Shown here in pieces: positions 1 through 10,620 of a stretch of DNA of 64,000 nt (position 1 is the stretch's first letter; every line of letters begins with the position of its first letter). Source of the DNA: Steromphala cineraria (Eukaryota; Mollusca; Gastropoda; Trochida; Trochidae); NCBI GenBank assembly GCA_916613615.1, contig OU744736.1, positions 54,875,600-54,939,599 on the forward strand. The letters are read 5' to 3'. The position numbers and the translations under genes are program-made. The notes beneath the pieces are model-generated. The model worked only from the letters and a program-made list of their open reading frames with translations, was not told the DNA's origin and did no database searches.

Positions 1-45
1 AACAACTGACATCGTTATTATGAGAAAATAAGTGAGAAAACAAAT

Positions 46-90
46 GAGAGAGAGTGAGAGAGAGAGGAGGGAAAGGGAGAGGGAGATTTC
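46..90. repeat. GA-rich simple repeat
   Basis: A purine run of GAGA, GGGA and GAGTGA units. The counterpart in copy B, at about 52633-52682, has a different unit count, as expected for a slippage-prone microsatellite. Confidence 0.85.
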
Positions 91-386
91 CTCAATGTTT
101 TTCCAAACACTATCTATTGATATGTATTTACAATTGTCAGGACGAACAACTTGCGCTATGACAAGTTGCCTGTGTAAGGCATTAACAAATTGTTTGTAAT
201 CTGTTTGCTTTAAGGACCATGTTTATCACTTATTATACTAAAGTTGACAAATTCTTATCACTGACAACTCATGCTTAGAAAACAAATATTATCTTTCTAA
301 CGTTTTGATTTTCGTTTTCTTATATTACAAGGATACAGCAAACGCCTCGTTTACCAAAATGTGTGCCAATGCAAATTTTAAACAAA

Positions 387-1249
387 CTAGATTAGCGTTT
401 GCGGGATACCGCAAAAGCAGAGCAGCCCCGGAACTTTGGGTTTCCCCTTACCCTGTTCCGCCTTTTACAGGCCTCACCAAATTGGGAATTTTCTCGTGAC
501 CTTGACCTTTGACACTCAAGGTTACACAATCAATGAACACATTTCATTGAGTATAACATTATTGTAATGAAATAAAGTGTTAAAAAATCAAATTAATCCA
601 TTTCTCCATATATGTTGACCTTGCTGTGACCTTGACCTTCGACAGTGAGTACCCAAAACTTTTTGAAAATGTTGTACTTCTCAAGAGATAATATATACAA
701 AATCTAAACTTCATAGCACAAAAACTTTTCAAGTTATTGTGTTTACAAGGAATTGCAATAACTCATATCTCATGACCTTGATCTTTGACCTTCAAGGTCA
801 CACAATAATTGAACACTTTTTATTGAGTATAACAATCATGTATTGATTAAAAGTGATCATAGTTAAAATAAAGCATTTTCGCAAAACCATGCTAAAGTCA
901 TGACCTTGCTGTGACCTTGACCTTTGACAGATTGTAGCCGAAACCTTTTCAATTTTTTTTACTTTTCCAAGGATGATATATACCAAGTTAGAGCTTCATA
1001 GCACAAAAACTTTTCAAGTTATCGCGTTTACAAGGAATTCTTAGAGTGAATACATAGCTCGTGACCTTGACCTTTGACCTTGAAAGTGAACGTGTCAAAA
1101 TCGTTCCCCCGAGGTATGAGAAGTAAGGTATGAGAAGAGTTCTGGAAAGCTTAGGGGAAAAAAGTTATAGCTAGTAGTACGAGTGCGGCGGCGGCGATGG
1201 AAACTTCACAAAAAATGATAGCAGCCCCGTCCTAAGACGGGGCTGCTAA
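387..1249 (+). mobile_element. Non-autonomous tandem-core element (Helentron/HINE-like), copy in A
   Basis: The boundaries come from an empty site: copy B at 53005-53022 reads straight through from the left flank (...AAACAAA) to the right flank (TTACG...). The insertion lies between A and T with no clear target duplication. The left end carries a hairpin at 398-415 (TTTGCGG, GATA loop, CCGCAAA). AGCAGCCCCG at 421-430 is repeated at 1220-1229, inside a terminal hairpin at 1219-1248, and the element ends CTAA. The interior holds about two units of a roughly 280-bp tandem repeat built from two related halves, each centred on TGACCTTGAC (starts 497, 627, 773, 912, 1062), then a short GCG microsatellite (1185-1196). 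It encodes no protein. Subterminal repeats, tandem core, microsatellite and 3' hairpin fit non-autonomous Helentron derivatives. The family assignment is inference; the boundaries are directly seen. Confidence 0.75.
1219..1248 (+). other. Terminal hairpin of the tandem-core element (A)
   Basis: A perfect 13-bp stem, TAGCAGCCCCGTC against GACGGGGCTGCTA, with a CTAA loop, ending one base before the element's right end. Hairpins at the 3' end act as termination signals in rolling-circle (Helitron/Helentron) transposons. That role is inferred here. It is not a transcription terminator in this context. Confidence 0.8.
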
Positions 1250-1330
1250 TTACGAAAAACGATCCTTTCATCAATCACATCATCAGGTAGGGAGTGTTAA
1301 CTCATCAGTAGACTATTTATCATTGAGGAT

Positions 1331-1465
1331 TCTTCTTTGTTACAGCACGAAACTTTCAAAAACAAGAATCAATTCCTCTACATATAGTGTCATATTGGAA
1401 CGATTACACATATTTAAGAAGATAATACATTATATGAAATAACATTTGTAGATCACAATTTGGAG
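1331..1465 (+). repeat. Internal direct repeat, first copy
   Basis: Resembles 2168-2300 at about 90%. In copy B only one version exists, at about 53100-53235. In copy A the two versions bracket the 1467-2165 block, so this end of copy A has been rearranged, probably by recombination between short paralogous stretches. Confidence 0.8.
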
Positions 1466-1466
1466 C

Positions 1467-1507
1467 TATTCTTGGATCCATAGGTTTCATATCCATATTC
1501 TCATTTG
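1467..1507 (+). repeat. Short duplicated patch
   Basis: Matches 3346-3386 and 55384-55424, each beginning CTATTCTTGGATCCAT. It lies at a junction between rearranged blocks of copy A, so it marks a recombination or template-switch point. Confidence 0.65.
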
Positions 1508-1524
1508 TTTCTTGCTCTTATATA

Positions 1525-2150
1525 GTCTTATTCAGTTGGTGCAACTAGTTCATCTCCCAAGGTATTGAGCATATTCACAATACAGGCAGTGATCATCGTC
1601 TTTGACAGATAGTGTTGTTTGTTTGAATTATGCAATGTAAAATGAAACTGAAAGATTAATGTGACTTGAGGACTGTAAAGGAAAACATACATGATCTAAA
1701 ATAGCCTTAAGTTACATTTTACAGCTTATTCCTTATAATTCAACATCGCATTAGTTTTATATGATGAATTTGAATTTTAAATGAAGAGTAAATACCAACA
1801 ATTCAATACTGTACTTTCTTTCTAAAATAAAAATAGTTGTTTTAGTCATCTCTAAATAATTAATTCACTCTGTGTGTACCTTGTGATCTTTTTTCCAAAT
1901 TCCCTTTTCGCCATGTTTACAAGTATGTCTGGACTGTTTTTCTGGATTCCCCATTGTGTTTTCTTTTAGTCCGACATGTCCGGAATCAAGTCAAGCTTTT
2001 ATTCTTTAAAGGACGGGTTTGTCTGAAAGGTTTTAAAGTTTAGTTTCTCTTCATTGATTTCAACTTGAAATTGCATTGCAGACATACACCAAAACCGTAA
2101 TTATAATTTTTCTGAGCAATAAGTAAAGGAGAGAGCCGAGAAATTTACAA
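1525..2150 (+). repeat. Transposed duplication block, A version
   Basis: Aligns with 50798-51430. In B this block lies about 1.8 kb upstream of the segment matching position 1. In A it lies about 1.5 kb downstream of it. It contains no recognisable gene. Confidence 0.8.
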
Positions 2151-2167
2151 CTGTATACTACTTCTCT

Positions 2168-2300
2168 CGTTTACAGCATGAAACTTTAAAGAACAACAAT
2201 TCAGTTCCTCTACATATAGTGTCATATTGGAACGATTACACATATTTTAGAAGATAATACATTAATATGAAATAGCATTTGTAGATCACAATTTGGAGAA
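2168..2300 (+). repeat. Internal direct repeat, second copy
   Basis: Second member of the pair described at 1331-1465. From here copy A runs collinear with copy B at 53240 and onward. Confidence 0.8.
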
Positions 2301-3657
2301 ATACATGTATATTATTCCTATAAACATGCTTCGGGCGATAATGGAATTGAAACGATTTAAACGGTTGAAAACAATATCATATAACTCAATTCAAAGACCA
2401 ATATCTATTACGAAATAGCTGGCATACATTAATACAATCTGAAATCATAACTTTTCTTATTGGATCTAAATGTGTATCCATCGCTATAAGGCGTAGAACA
2501 TGTAACCCATGCACATTTATCAATCTATACATCATCAACATAAGGTCAGATACACATGTACAATTCGTAATGTCATGACATACGTGAAAAGTGATCATTT
2601 AGGCTACTTTAGTGTAGAGATTGTTGAAAATAGCAATAACTTCCTGCTAATGTAACTCCTTGGAAAGTTTGTCACAAAAACAAAAATTATCTTTTTAGTG
2701 TAACGTAATGCAGGTATATGAAATTTAACATTATTTAGGCTTAAAAACAATTGCTGAAATGTACATATATTTCTCTTGTCAAAATATTTTATATTTTATT
2801 ATTGTTATTTTAAAGTGTTTGCCAGTTGTGTCCTTTTTATTTCAGCGTTCGTTCCTAAACAAACTATTGACATTGATTCTGCAAAAACCAGCAGTTTAAA
2901 CTAGAATACACTATGTCTAGGGTTTTTTTCAAATAAAAGTCTGACTAATGACAACATAAAACAGATTAGCATTCACAGCACATTTAACACTAAACAAAGG
3001 GAGACAATCCTGCAATTGGATGCAATTATTTGAACCTCCAAAATCAAGTTTCTATAAAAAATCTGGTCAATGTAAATGATGTGTTATGGCTTCTCGATAA
3101 GAACTCGTTTGCCTTCTTTGTACTATCAACGTTTCGTTACAATAATATTCCAACCTAAAGTCACTATTGGCAATCCTTGTGTTAATACGGACTCCTGAGG
3201 GTTAAGATGTTTACATATTCTGGAGTAGATAACCGGTTCATAGACTGGGCTTAGACGATCAAATTCTCTTTGGAATGGTGTTTGAAGTATTAAGTTAGTT
3301 ACTTGTTAGTATTGTTCGTACACCTATCTGTTGAGAGAAAGGGCTATTCTTGGATCCATTTGTGTCATATCCATATTCTCATTTCTAAAAAAACGTTGTC
3401 TGCATCGGTAAGAATATCCAAACAAAATTGACTGTTGTAAGTGATTTTCTCAAGTAAACAGTTTCTAAGGCGTTTGCAATATGCTTTCCCGTAGATCATC
3501 GCGACAGAAAAATGAAATTGAGACAACTTTGGTTTAAGTTCGTAAGGCAAGTAGTTAACTGTACATACCAATCAATCTTAAAATGTGAAATTCAATTATT
3601 CCACACAAATGTTTAAGTAAAATAAAAAAAGACAAATGAATAAATAATACAATCATG

Positions 3658-4022
3658 TTAAAGGGGCAGTAGCACGTTTTTTGATAATTTTATATTTTAT
3701 TTTTTTCACTGATAATTGTTAGTAAATGTTAAATGTATTATTTTGACAGTGTCAAAAATCTCCTTACGCAAACCAATCAGCCATAGTCAGAGGACAAAGT
3801 ATGAAAATTAACACAAAATCCATTGGCGGCCATATTTGTGTGAACACCTTTAATTCATTTTGTGTAAGAAAAAGGAATCGCATGGCTAAACTTTACGTTA
3901 TATATTTGAATTATTACTTCTCCATTTAGTTTAAATACATTGTCTTTCAATTGGAACCATTAATTTTCATTTTCCAGACATCACCTTAAATTCCCTCTAA
4001 AAACGTGCTACTGTCCCTTTAA
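3658..4022. mobile_element. MITE with 22-24 bp terminal inverted repeats
   Basis: Present in copy A only. Copy B at about 55692-55700 goes straight from CATG to GGCTATC with a TTTA at the join. The ends are near-perfect inverted repeats: AAAGGGGCAGTAGCACG at the left, and the complement of AAAGGGACAGTAGCACG at the right. Both are bordered by TTAA, which suggests a TTAA or TA target. Length and lack of ORF fit a non-autonomous DNA transposon. The TTAA flank favours a piggyBac-like driver, but the inverted repeat is not one I can assign. A Tc1/mariner-like TA target cannot be excluded. Confidence 0.8.
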
Positions 4023-4325
4023 GGCTATCAGTAAACTTAAAAATGTCACTTCAATGCATCCACTTTATTAGTGACAAATCAACTTAAGTTCTAAGTTTTC
4101 AATAATAGTCACATTAAAAAGTGTATTACCGTATTTTTATCATTATCATGTGCATCTTCATTTGATTACATTGACAATACCTGACGCCTCTATTAATTTC
4201 TTTTGAGCGTTTTAATACAATTTTCTGTCTCCAATGTTCTCAAAGGATTGATTACTGAACGTATTAGGCTCAATGATTGCGACAGAAACTTGCAGATTCC
4301 GTCCACAAGACAAACATTGTTTAAA

Positions 4326-5040
4326 CTTGTCATTTTATCAATTCCTCTTAAAACATTTTGTAATATTATCCAAATAGCTTGGTAATTTCAAATATATAAT
4401 TAATTTCCCTAGGCATAAATTGATTGATTACGTAACGTGATAGAGGTTCTGTTGATCAGACGTTTTCTTGAAATGTTGGCACGGACAAGAACACTTCACT
4501 TCAATGTATTTTATAGATAAAGTTGAATTAGATGCACATGTATGAATCAAACTGTGAAAACGGTATTGAATATATCATAATGTGAACACTGTACACATTT
4601 GTTTTGTTAATTTGAATTTTAACATCTGTTAAATTTTCAAGAGGAAGGCTTGAAAACGAAGTTACAAGAAACCCTCGCAAAATCTTATCATTTTATCAAT
4701 TCCTCTCAAAACATTTTGTAAATATTATCCAAATAGCTTGGTAATATCTAGTAATTAGTCAAATTAGTTCTAGGTATTAAATGATTGAATACACAAGTAT
4801 CAAGTATAGTCATGAGGTTCTTGTTGATCACACGTTTTCTTGAAACGTTGACATGGACAAGAACATTTCACTGCAATGTATTTTATAATAATAACAAACA
4901 GACAGTACACAATATAAGACAGAAAGAATCGAAGTAGACACACATGTGTCAGTTCTTGTATGGAGCATGCTGTGGAAACGGTATTGAATATGTCATAATA
5001 TGAACACTGCACACATTTGTGTTGTTAATCTGAATTTTAA
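4326..5040 (+). repeat. 358-bp tandem duplication (A only)
   Basis: The stretch beginning at 4326 recurs at 4684, an offset of 358 bp, with about 88-90% identity. Copy B has one version, from about 55998. The second A copy is closer to the B version than the first is, suggesting an old tandem duplication with loss of one copy in B. Confidence 0.8.
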
Positions 5041-5238
5041 CATCTGTTAAATTTTTAAGATCAAGGCTTGAAAACCAGGTTACAAGAAACCATCTCACAA
5101 TCAAATATCTATCCAATGAAGACAAATAAATGTATTATTTCTTTTGGCTATACAGAAAGGTCAGAGATGTTCGAGGAAGATTTCTTCTTTACATTGCACG
5201 AACTCCCTGAGGCAGAGACCTTCAGCTAACACAGGGGC

Positions 5239-5580
5239 ATGCTGTTAGACAAATTAGATTCGATGATTATCATATTAATGTGTGTGTCAGTTGAAGGTAT
5301 ATATAACCAAGAAGGTGATGCAGTGTTCTCAAATATCGCATGTGTGTCATGCATGTCAACCGCGGCTAAAGGTCCATTAGATGATTGCATTAACATTGTC
5401 ACAGACCAATTTTTCTCAGTTCCGTTTATGTTAAAGGCACTCTTGAAACATTGCATTGCACCAAAAATACGTGCTAACCCTGTTAATGGCATCATTTTCG
5501 AGGTAGAGGTCATGTTGAAAAAAATGTTGGTATTTAGAAACCAGACTGAGAGATGTAAAGTCGTTCTTGACAACTTATAG
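5239..5580 (+). pseudogene. Possible coding relic, strand uncertain
   Basis: A 113-codon ORF runs on the plus strand, and a 115-codon ORF runs on the minus strand over almost the same bases (5226-5573). An AT-rich stretch open on both strands for 340 bp is unusual and suggests ancestry from coding DNA. The plus-strand peptide is cysteine-containing, with hydrophobic and acidic patches, no signal peptide and no motif I recognise. The minus-strand peptide is not recognised either. The counterpart at about 56545-56881 in copy B has in-frame stops in both frames and several indels, so no function is conserved there. It may be an exon remnant or chance. Confidence 0.25.
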
Positions 5581-6176
5581 ATATAGAGCAGTGTGAAACT
5601 GATCAGGATATCTTAGGACTATTTTACATCTTGGGAAGCGAATGTATGTTTAATATGAAATCAAATCTTAGAAAGAATTGAAATACAACTGACAATGAAT
5701 GAATATGAACTAAGACTACCCTGACTGTTTAGGATGAGAGGACGTATGATCATATCATTATGCAATAAAAAATGAGAACCTGAATGTAGTTATTGGGTGC
5801 TATGGGTCACGTCTTACAGATATGATGGAAAACATATCTTATTGACATAATCATATCTATGAATTACAACAACCAGATCAGAATCTCACCACCTAATAGT
5901 TGCAGACAGTAAATACCACAGACGCTATATAAAATACAAATTTGATTATGTTGCTGCATGTAACCAGATTCTATGTGTTTGTTAAAAGTAATCTGGCTGT
6001 TGCTTTGTTGCCCAGTCCTGCCCAGCATTGTTGACTAATCTGAATCCTTGTTTGATCAAGTGTTCATTTTCTGAGCTATAATTCATGCTACCCCTTGTGT
6101 TTGTCAGGTATTCTGACGTGTCTGGAATCATTAAAGTGTAAACTCTTGTCTCATCTCATCAAGGTATTGTGGCTGT

Positions 6177-6308
6177 GGATTTGGTTTGCCGTCATCCTGT
6201 ATTCAAAGGTTAACCAGAGACCAACCAAATTTTGTTTCTTTAAAATCCCGGGTTCTGCTCAGAGATCTATATTGGCTTCGCTACATCAGAGTTTTTTGGA
6301 TAATGTGA
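6177..6308. other. 132-bp insertion specific to copy A
   Basis: Copy B at about 57470 joins the flanking sequence directly. The bases ATTGTG and AATGTG at the two ends could be a decayed target duplication. It carries the only part of the short ORF at 6095-6313 that is not in B. No family recognised. Confidence 0.5.
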
Positions 6309-6401
6309 AATGATATTGTGATGTAATTTTCATATTATTAGTGATTTATCATATACTTGGTTATAACTACATAGATTTTGAATGTACATATACCCTCCGT
6401 C

Positions 6402-6488
6402 AAGCACCCTGTATCAGCCCGCATGGCAGATAACCTGTATCAGCCCGTCGTCAAGAGCAAAACCTATATCAGCCCGTCGTCAAGGGAC
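6402..6488. repeat. Minisatellite-like repeat
   Basis: Three tandem units share TATCAGCCCG (at 6412, 6438 and 6467), with period 26-29 bp. Copy B has two units, at about 57582-57630. Next to it, GGACTTGAACC (6485-6495) reads as a tRNA-type B box on the minus strand, but no matching A box was found. Confidence 0.6.
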
Positions 6489-8674
6489 TTGAACCAGGAA
6501 CCCTAGGCAACAAATGCGAATAAATAGATTTTAAATAGATTGAAGTCGCGAGGAATTTAGAGTTGTCTCTCATTGTACAGCTGACGTTTGAATCTGACGC
6601 CTATTGTAATGACAAGTTAGTCGGGGCGGACAGTTATGTCACTATTTACGTCATATGACTAGACATTTCGGACTTTCATTGCTATAGATACACAAGGTAT
6701 AAAATGGCAGGTGTCCGGTGGTCACAACAGACAATTACAGAGATAGAGATCAGATGGTACTAACGAGATGTTTATTTTATCAATGTATAGGGTGTGATTA
6801 AAGTGATTCAGCTTACCAAATATCAATGATGTATTTCATTATCCTCACAATTGTTTTTGTTAAATTCACGTCATGAAATCAGAGGAGTCATTTCTGTTTA
6901 TGATACCTGTTAAAGAAACATGATACATATTTGATCTATTTGAAACATTTAGATAATGATTAAGTTTTGACAACAGCAGGGCACATTCATTAAAAAAAAC
7001 ATTTCTTTATGAAAGGTTATAATCAATCTTCTATCCTCAACGGACATTTTTCATCGACTTCATATGAAAATATTGAACTAGAAAGAGCTCTTGAAGGATA
7101 CATATGTTTAAACCAAGTTATTCAATACTGTACCATGATGATGTTATTTAAGCATAATTAAGACTGTATAAAATTGTTTTGTTACAAAACTCTACTAGAC
7201 AGAATTTGAAAATCTTAAGCTACACGACAAGGAGTGTTAATTTTGTTTTATTTGCAGATTAATTCATCTGAAAAATACATAATTATAGTTCCATTCTCTT
7301 TCGCTGGGTCATCCTAGATTCGAAAACATTTCTCTAAGATAAAACAGTTCATTGCTCGATAGAAAAAAAGATAATGAATCAGCCAATCAACGATCGCATG
7401 TCACAATGACTGCACCCCGTTTGGTCGGTGCCCAATCCGTGTCATGTGACCTCTTTCCACAGCTATGTTAATTACATAACTGCTGGTCAGTTAGGCCTGA
7501 AAGGCTCGAGTTCTAGACCCCCTTTAATGAATCATAACATTTATTTAGTGACATAATCTGAAATGAAATATATGCAAATTATAAAATTATGAACTTGGGT
7601 TTTATGTTTCTTTTCTATTATTGATTATTCCTGGAGAGGAAACTTACAACACATAATATTTCCTGGACAACTACATTGGCAATATAACACATATTTTCGA
7701 AATTGAGGAAAACAAAGGCATCTTCTGCAAAGAGGCTGATTATCTGCTGTCAACGTAATATGTAGAACAATAGTTCTTAGAGGATGTAATAGTTGATTTC
7801 TGACATTAGGTCACAGTGGTAAGTGATATTAAAACATTGTACGGGGAATGTATAAATGCCTTTGTAAGTAAAAAATATGAATCTGGTATTGAAATGTTCC
7901 CAACTGAGTCCTCTTTTTAATAAAAGTGCAGGGTATTTCTATATGTCAACTCGGTTGATGTATCATTATTGGATCAGTTTTTATAGTACTTTTCTTCACT
8001 TGGATAGCTTTCTTATTCGTTTCTTTATTGCGTGAACTTTCTTTGCTATCATTTCACCAATAACTTCTTTTAAAATGATCTGATAAAACATACAATATGA
8101 TAGAAAAACCCTTTGATATGTGCAAAGAATAGTCACTTTTAAGATACTATTGAACAAGTTCTAATACAAGGTTGACATGATTTCGCCAATCGCAGTCATT
8201 TTGAATAAACAATGAAAAGTATAATAATCCTAATAAAATGCATTATCAATCAGGATACCCTGCTTCTAACAAATTATCTTCTTTTATTGTTGTCTAAACC
8301 CTAAAAGGCCTCTTCAATCAGAAATTGAAACTCTGATGAAGGTTTTGATGTTGCATGCTAGAATAGAAAAGTAATTACCCACGTTATCAGATGTTTCTTG
8401 ATGTGGCAGCCGTTAAAGTAAGAATTCTTCAAAGGTATCACCTTTTCCTTAATTTTCCCCAAAGTTCCACCTTGTTTTCAATCCAGTCATGTCTGTTCAG
8501 AATTGTCATATTTGCTCTTGTCATATAAAAGGGAGTGGGAAATGGTTAATTGTTGATAGGGTACTAACGTTAATCAATCACAATCCATCCTTTAATTGTG
8601 TGTACAAATAGTTGATTATGATCTTCCATCAGATCTTGGTGTTGTATAAATTGTCATGAAACGAATGAAGAGAG

Positions 8675-9190
8675 CGTTCTTGTGTCTTTTGGTAGTGTTT
8701 GTTTGCAGTGTTTGAAAAAACATGATGTGAATATGTTGATAGTTGTACGTAGTCCACTTTGGGCGTTTCATTATGGCTTGTCAAAAATAGAATTACCATT
8801 GTTATTTTGCTATCATTTTCCTTATGTTTATGTTATTTTGAAATAATGAAGCTTTGATGTGAGGACATGACATCTGTGGTGCTATCAATAGTTACAGTTG
8901 CCAGGTTTCTTGATATGTTACCAGTGATGCTTTATCGACAGGAGGCGTAATGGAGCAAACATAAAAGGACAAAAAACAAATCGTATTTGCATGTGTAAAA
9001 ATATTGTTGTTTGACGGAGATTTCAAAATGGAATTATTTATGTTTATTGATCAATCGATAAAGCAATACAATAGATATTTATTTCCGATTAGCAGATAAG
9101 ATTTCTTTTGCCTTATACTGTTTAGCAATCAATATTTATTTGCCCATGAGAGCAGTTTACCTTATTCGTGTCTAAAAAGACATATCAAGT
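8675..9190. other. Segment present in A and missing from B
   Basis: Copy B passes from the bases matching 8670 to those matching 9190 with this stretch absent. Inside it, 8838-8960 belongs to the older dispersed family also seen at 14946-15075 and 18427-18545. The indel therefore removed or added one member of that family. Confidence 0.6.
8838..8960 (-). pseudogene. Degenerate member of a minus-strand coding-like repeat
   Basis: Translated on the minus strand it keeps the skeleton LLHY...NIS...T.TVDS...SHQSFI, which is shared with 14949-15266 and 18385-18660. It has an in-frame stop and substitutions. No known domain recognised. Shared peptide-level spacing suggests descent from an exon, but only about 40 residues align. 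Confidence 0.35.
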
Positions 9191-9206
9191 GGGCACACCA
9201 ATGTTG

Positions 9207-9220
9207 TTTCAACGTTGAAA
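9207..9220. repeat. Perfect 14-bp palindrome in an AACGTT-rich patch
   Basis: TTTCAACGTTGAAA is its own reverse complement. AACGTT and GACGTT variants recur over 9200-9300. A related patch lies in copy B at about 61965-62035. It looks like a fragment of a dispersed palindromic repeat. No function is assigned. Confidence 0.5.
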
Positions 9221-9903
9221 ATTGGTTGGTCGTCAACGTTGTAATTCAGTTGAAAATAGGTTGTATATGAACGTTTTTTAGACGTTTCTATGCGACGTTC
9301 TAAATGATATATATTGACAAGTACATTTCATCAGATTGGACTGTGAATATTATGGTTATTGGTAGTTTAATTTCTCTCTTTCTAAGTTGACATGTAAACT
9401 TTTAATAGCTATCCATATGTTTCAATATAAGTAATCTTTAAAAAAGATTGTTGTCCTTTCTTGATCGTATTTAGCTACATTAATAATAGGTAAACAGGTA
9501 ATATATATCATGTGTCAAAAATTAGGAAAGTCACCAAGCGAAAGTCAGAGCTTATCTGATCAGTTTGAAAAAAAATGTTTTTGCTTATTCAGCTTTAAAC
9601 GTAATTTTATGTTTTGGACATCAAAACGTGTGCGTACACATTGTATACGTGAAACCACAAGGAATCACAATATGCCTCGACAATAACAACTTCTGTATCA
9701 GGTATCACAATTTGCGCCACTATTCAACAAAAAGTGTTTCTTTATATCTTTCCAAGGCAGTTGTAGCTTCAGGCAACATGAAGAAATCTAAATCCAAGGA
9801 TTTTTTCACACATCATACTGGATAGTTATGATTGTCAAAGTCCCGTCAGTCACGTATGTTACTAATGCTAGGTTCTCATCAGATTATAAAGTCAAGAACG
9901 TAA

Positions 9904-10067
9904 TTCAACTTGAAGATGAGTGAGTGAGTGAGTGAGTTGGTGTTTTAGTGTTTTGAACAATATTTCAGTTATCAAACACGTGGATGTTGCCATCCAAAAG
10001 GGAGTAGACAGATCAGAGAGAAAGGGATCGAAAGGATGAGGGGAAAGACGGAAACTTGAAGATGAAG
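9904..10067 (+). mobile_element. SINE-like insertion with 13-bp target duplication
   Basis: Present in A and absent from B at about 62830-62850. The bases AACTTGAAGATGA occur at both edges (from about 9906 and about 10054), as a target-site duplication would. The insert opens with five GAGT units (9916-9936), followed by a T-rich stretch and CAATATTTCAG. This resembles the GAGT-headed short repeat common in gastropod and bivalve genomes, whose usual body includes CAATATTCCAG. There is no poly(A) tail and no ORF. The lineage hint is from general knowledge and was not searched. Confidence 0.6.
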
Positions 10068-10587
10068 TAGGTCCAACATTGGAATAATAGAATCTGAATT
10101 TCATTCTTGCTAATTGGTAACTTATTCCGAAAGTAGAGAAAGGATCATTTCAGTGGTCACATCATAAAACCAGTTCATCACCTTTGGTATTTCCATAGTG
10201 ATAAGACAAAAGCCATCTGTTCAAGTACAAGTCATTTAGTTAAGATGAAACTTTGTATATCATTCTTCAACTGATGACATTCGTTTCCAAAACAATTCTA
10301 GTTTACTAGTTATGAATAATTGTGGGATTTATCCTGTTCCATATTAATGTAAATAATACATCTTTCGTCTCATTACTAGAATAAATGGTGAAACAAGATA
10401 CATTTTCTATATACTTTATTTCTAATCTCATCAACGCTAGTTTTCGTTTTCACAAGATGAATTGAAACTAATGTAATTTTCCGATCGGTTGGACTAATTT
10501 GTGTCATAGAATTTCAATATGTTCAATGAAAATAATTATATATGTTAACCTTTTCAGGATCATCTGTTTTCAATCTGTTTATGCACC

Positions 10588-10620
10588 TATTTATTTATTT
10601 ATTTATCTATTCATTCATTT
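10588..10620. repeat. TATT/CATT tetranucleotide microsatellite
   Basis: Tandem TATT units drift into CATT. Copy B lacks most of it. Confidence 0.85.

Noticed and set aside
305..499. 64-codon plus-strand ORF across 387
   Set aside because: It crosses the boundary of a transposable-element insertion and is disrupted in the empty-site paralogue.
1219..1248. Rho-independent terminator
   Set aside because: A GC-rich hairpin in a eukaryotic transposable-element end with no T tract of terminator type. It is explained by the element's 3' structure.
6485..6495. Minus-strand tRNA B-box-like GGTTCAAGTCC
   Set aside because: No A box at the right distance and no cloverleaf could be drawn. It adjoins a minisatellite, so it is not called as a tRNA or SINE.
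9565..9825. 86-codon plus-strand ORF in copy A
   Set aside because: The copy-B counterpart (about 62540-62710) is frameshifted and has stops, with no sign of coding constraint. No recognised motif.
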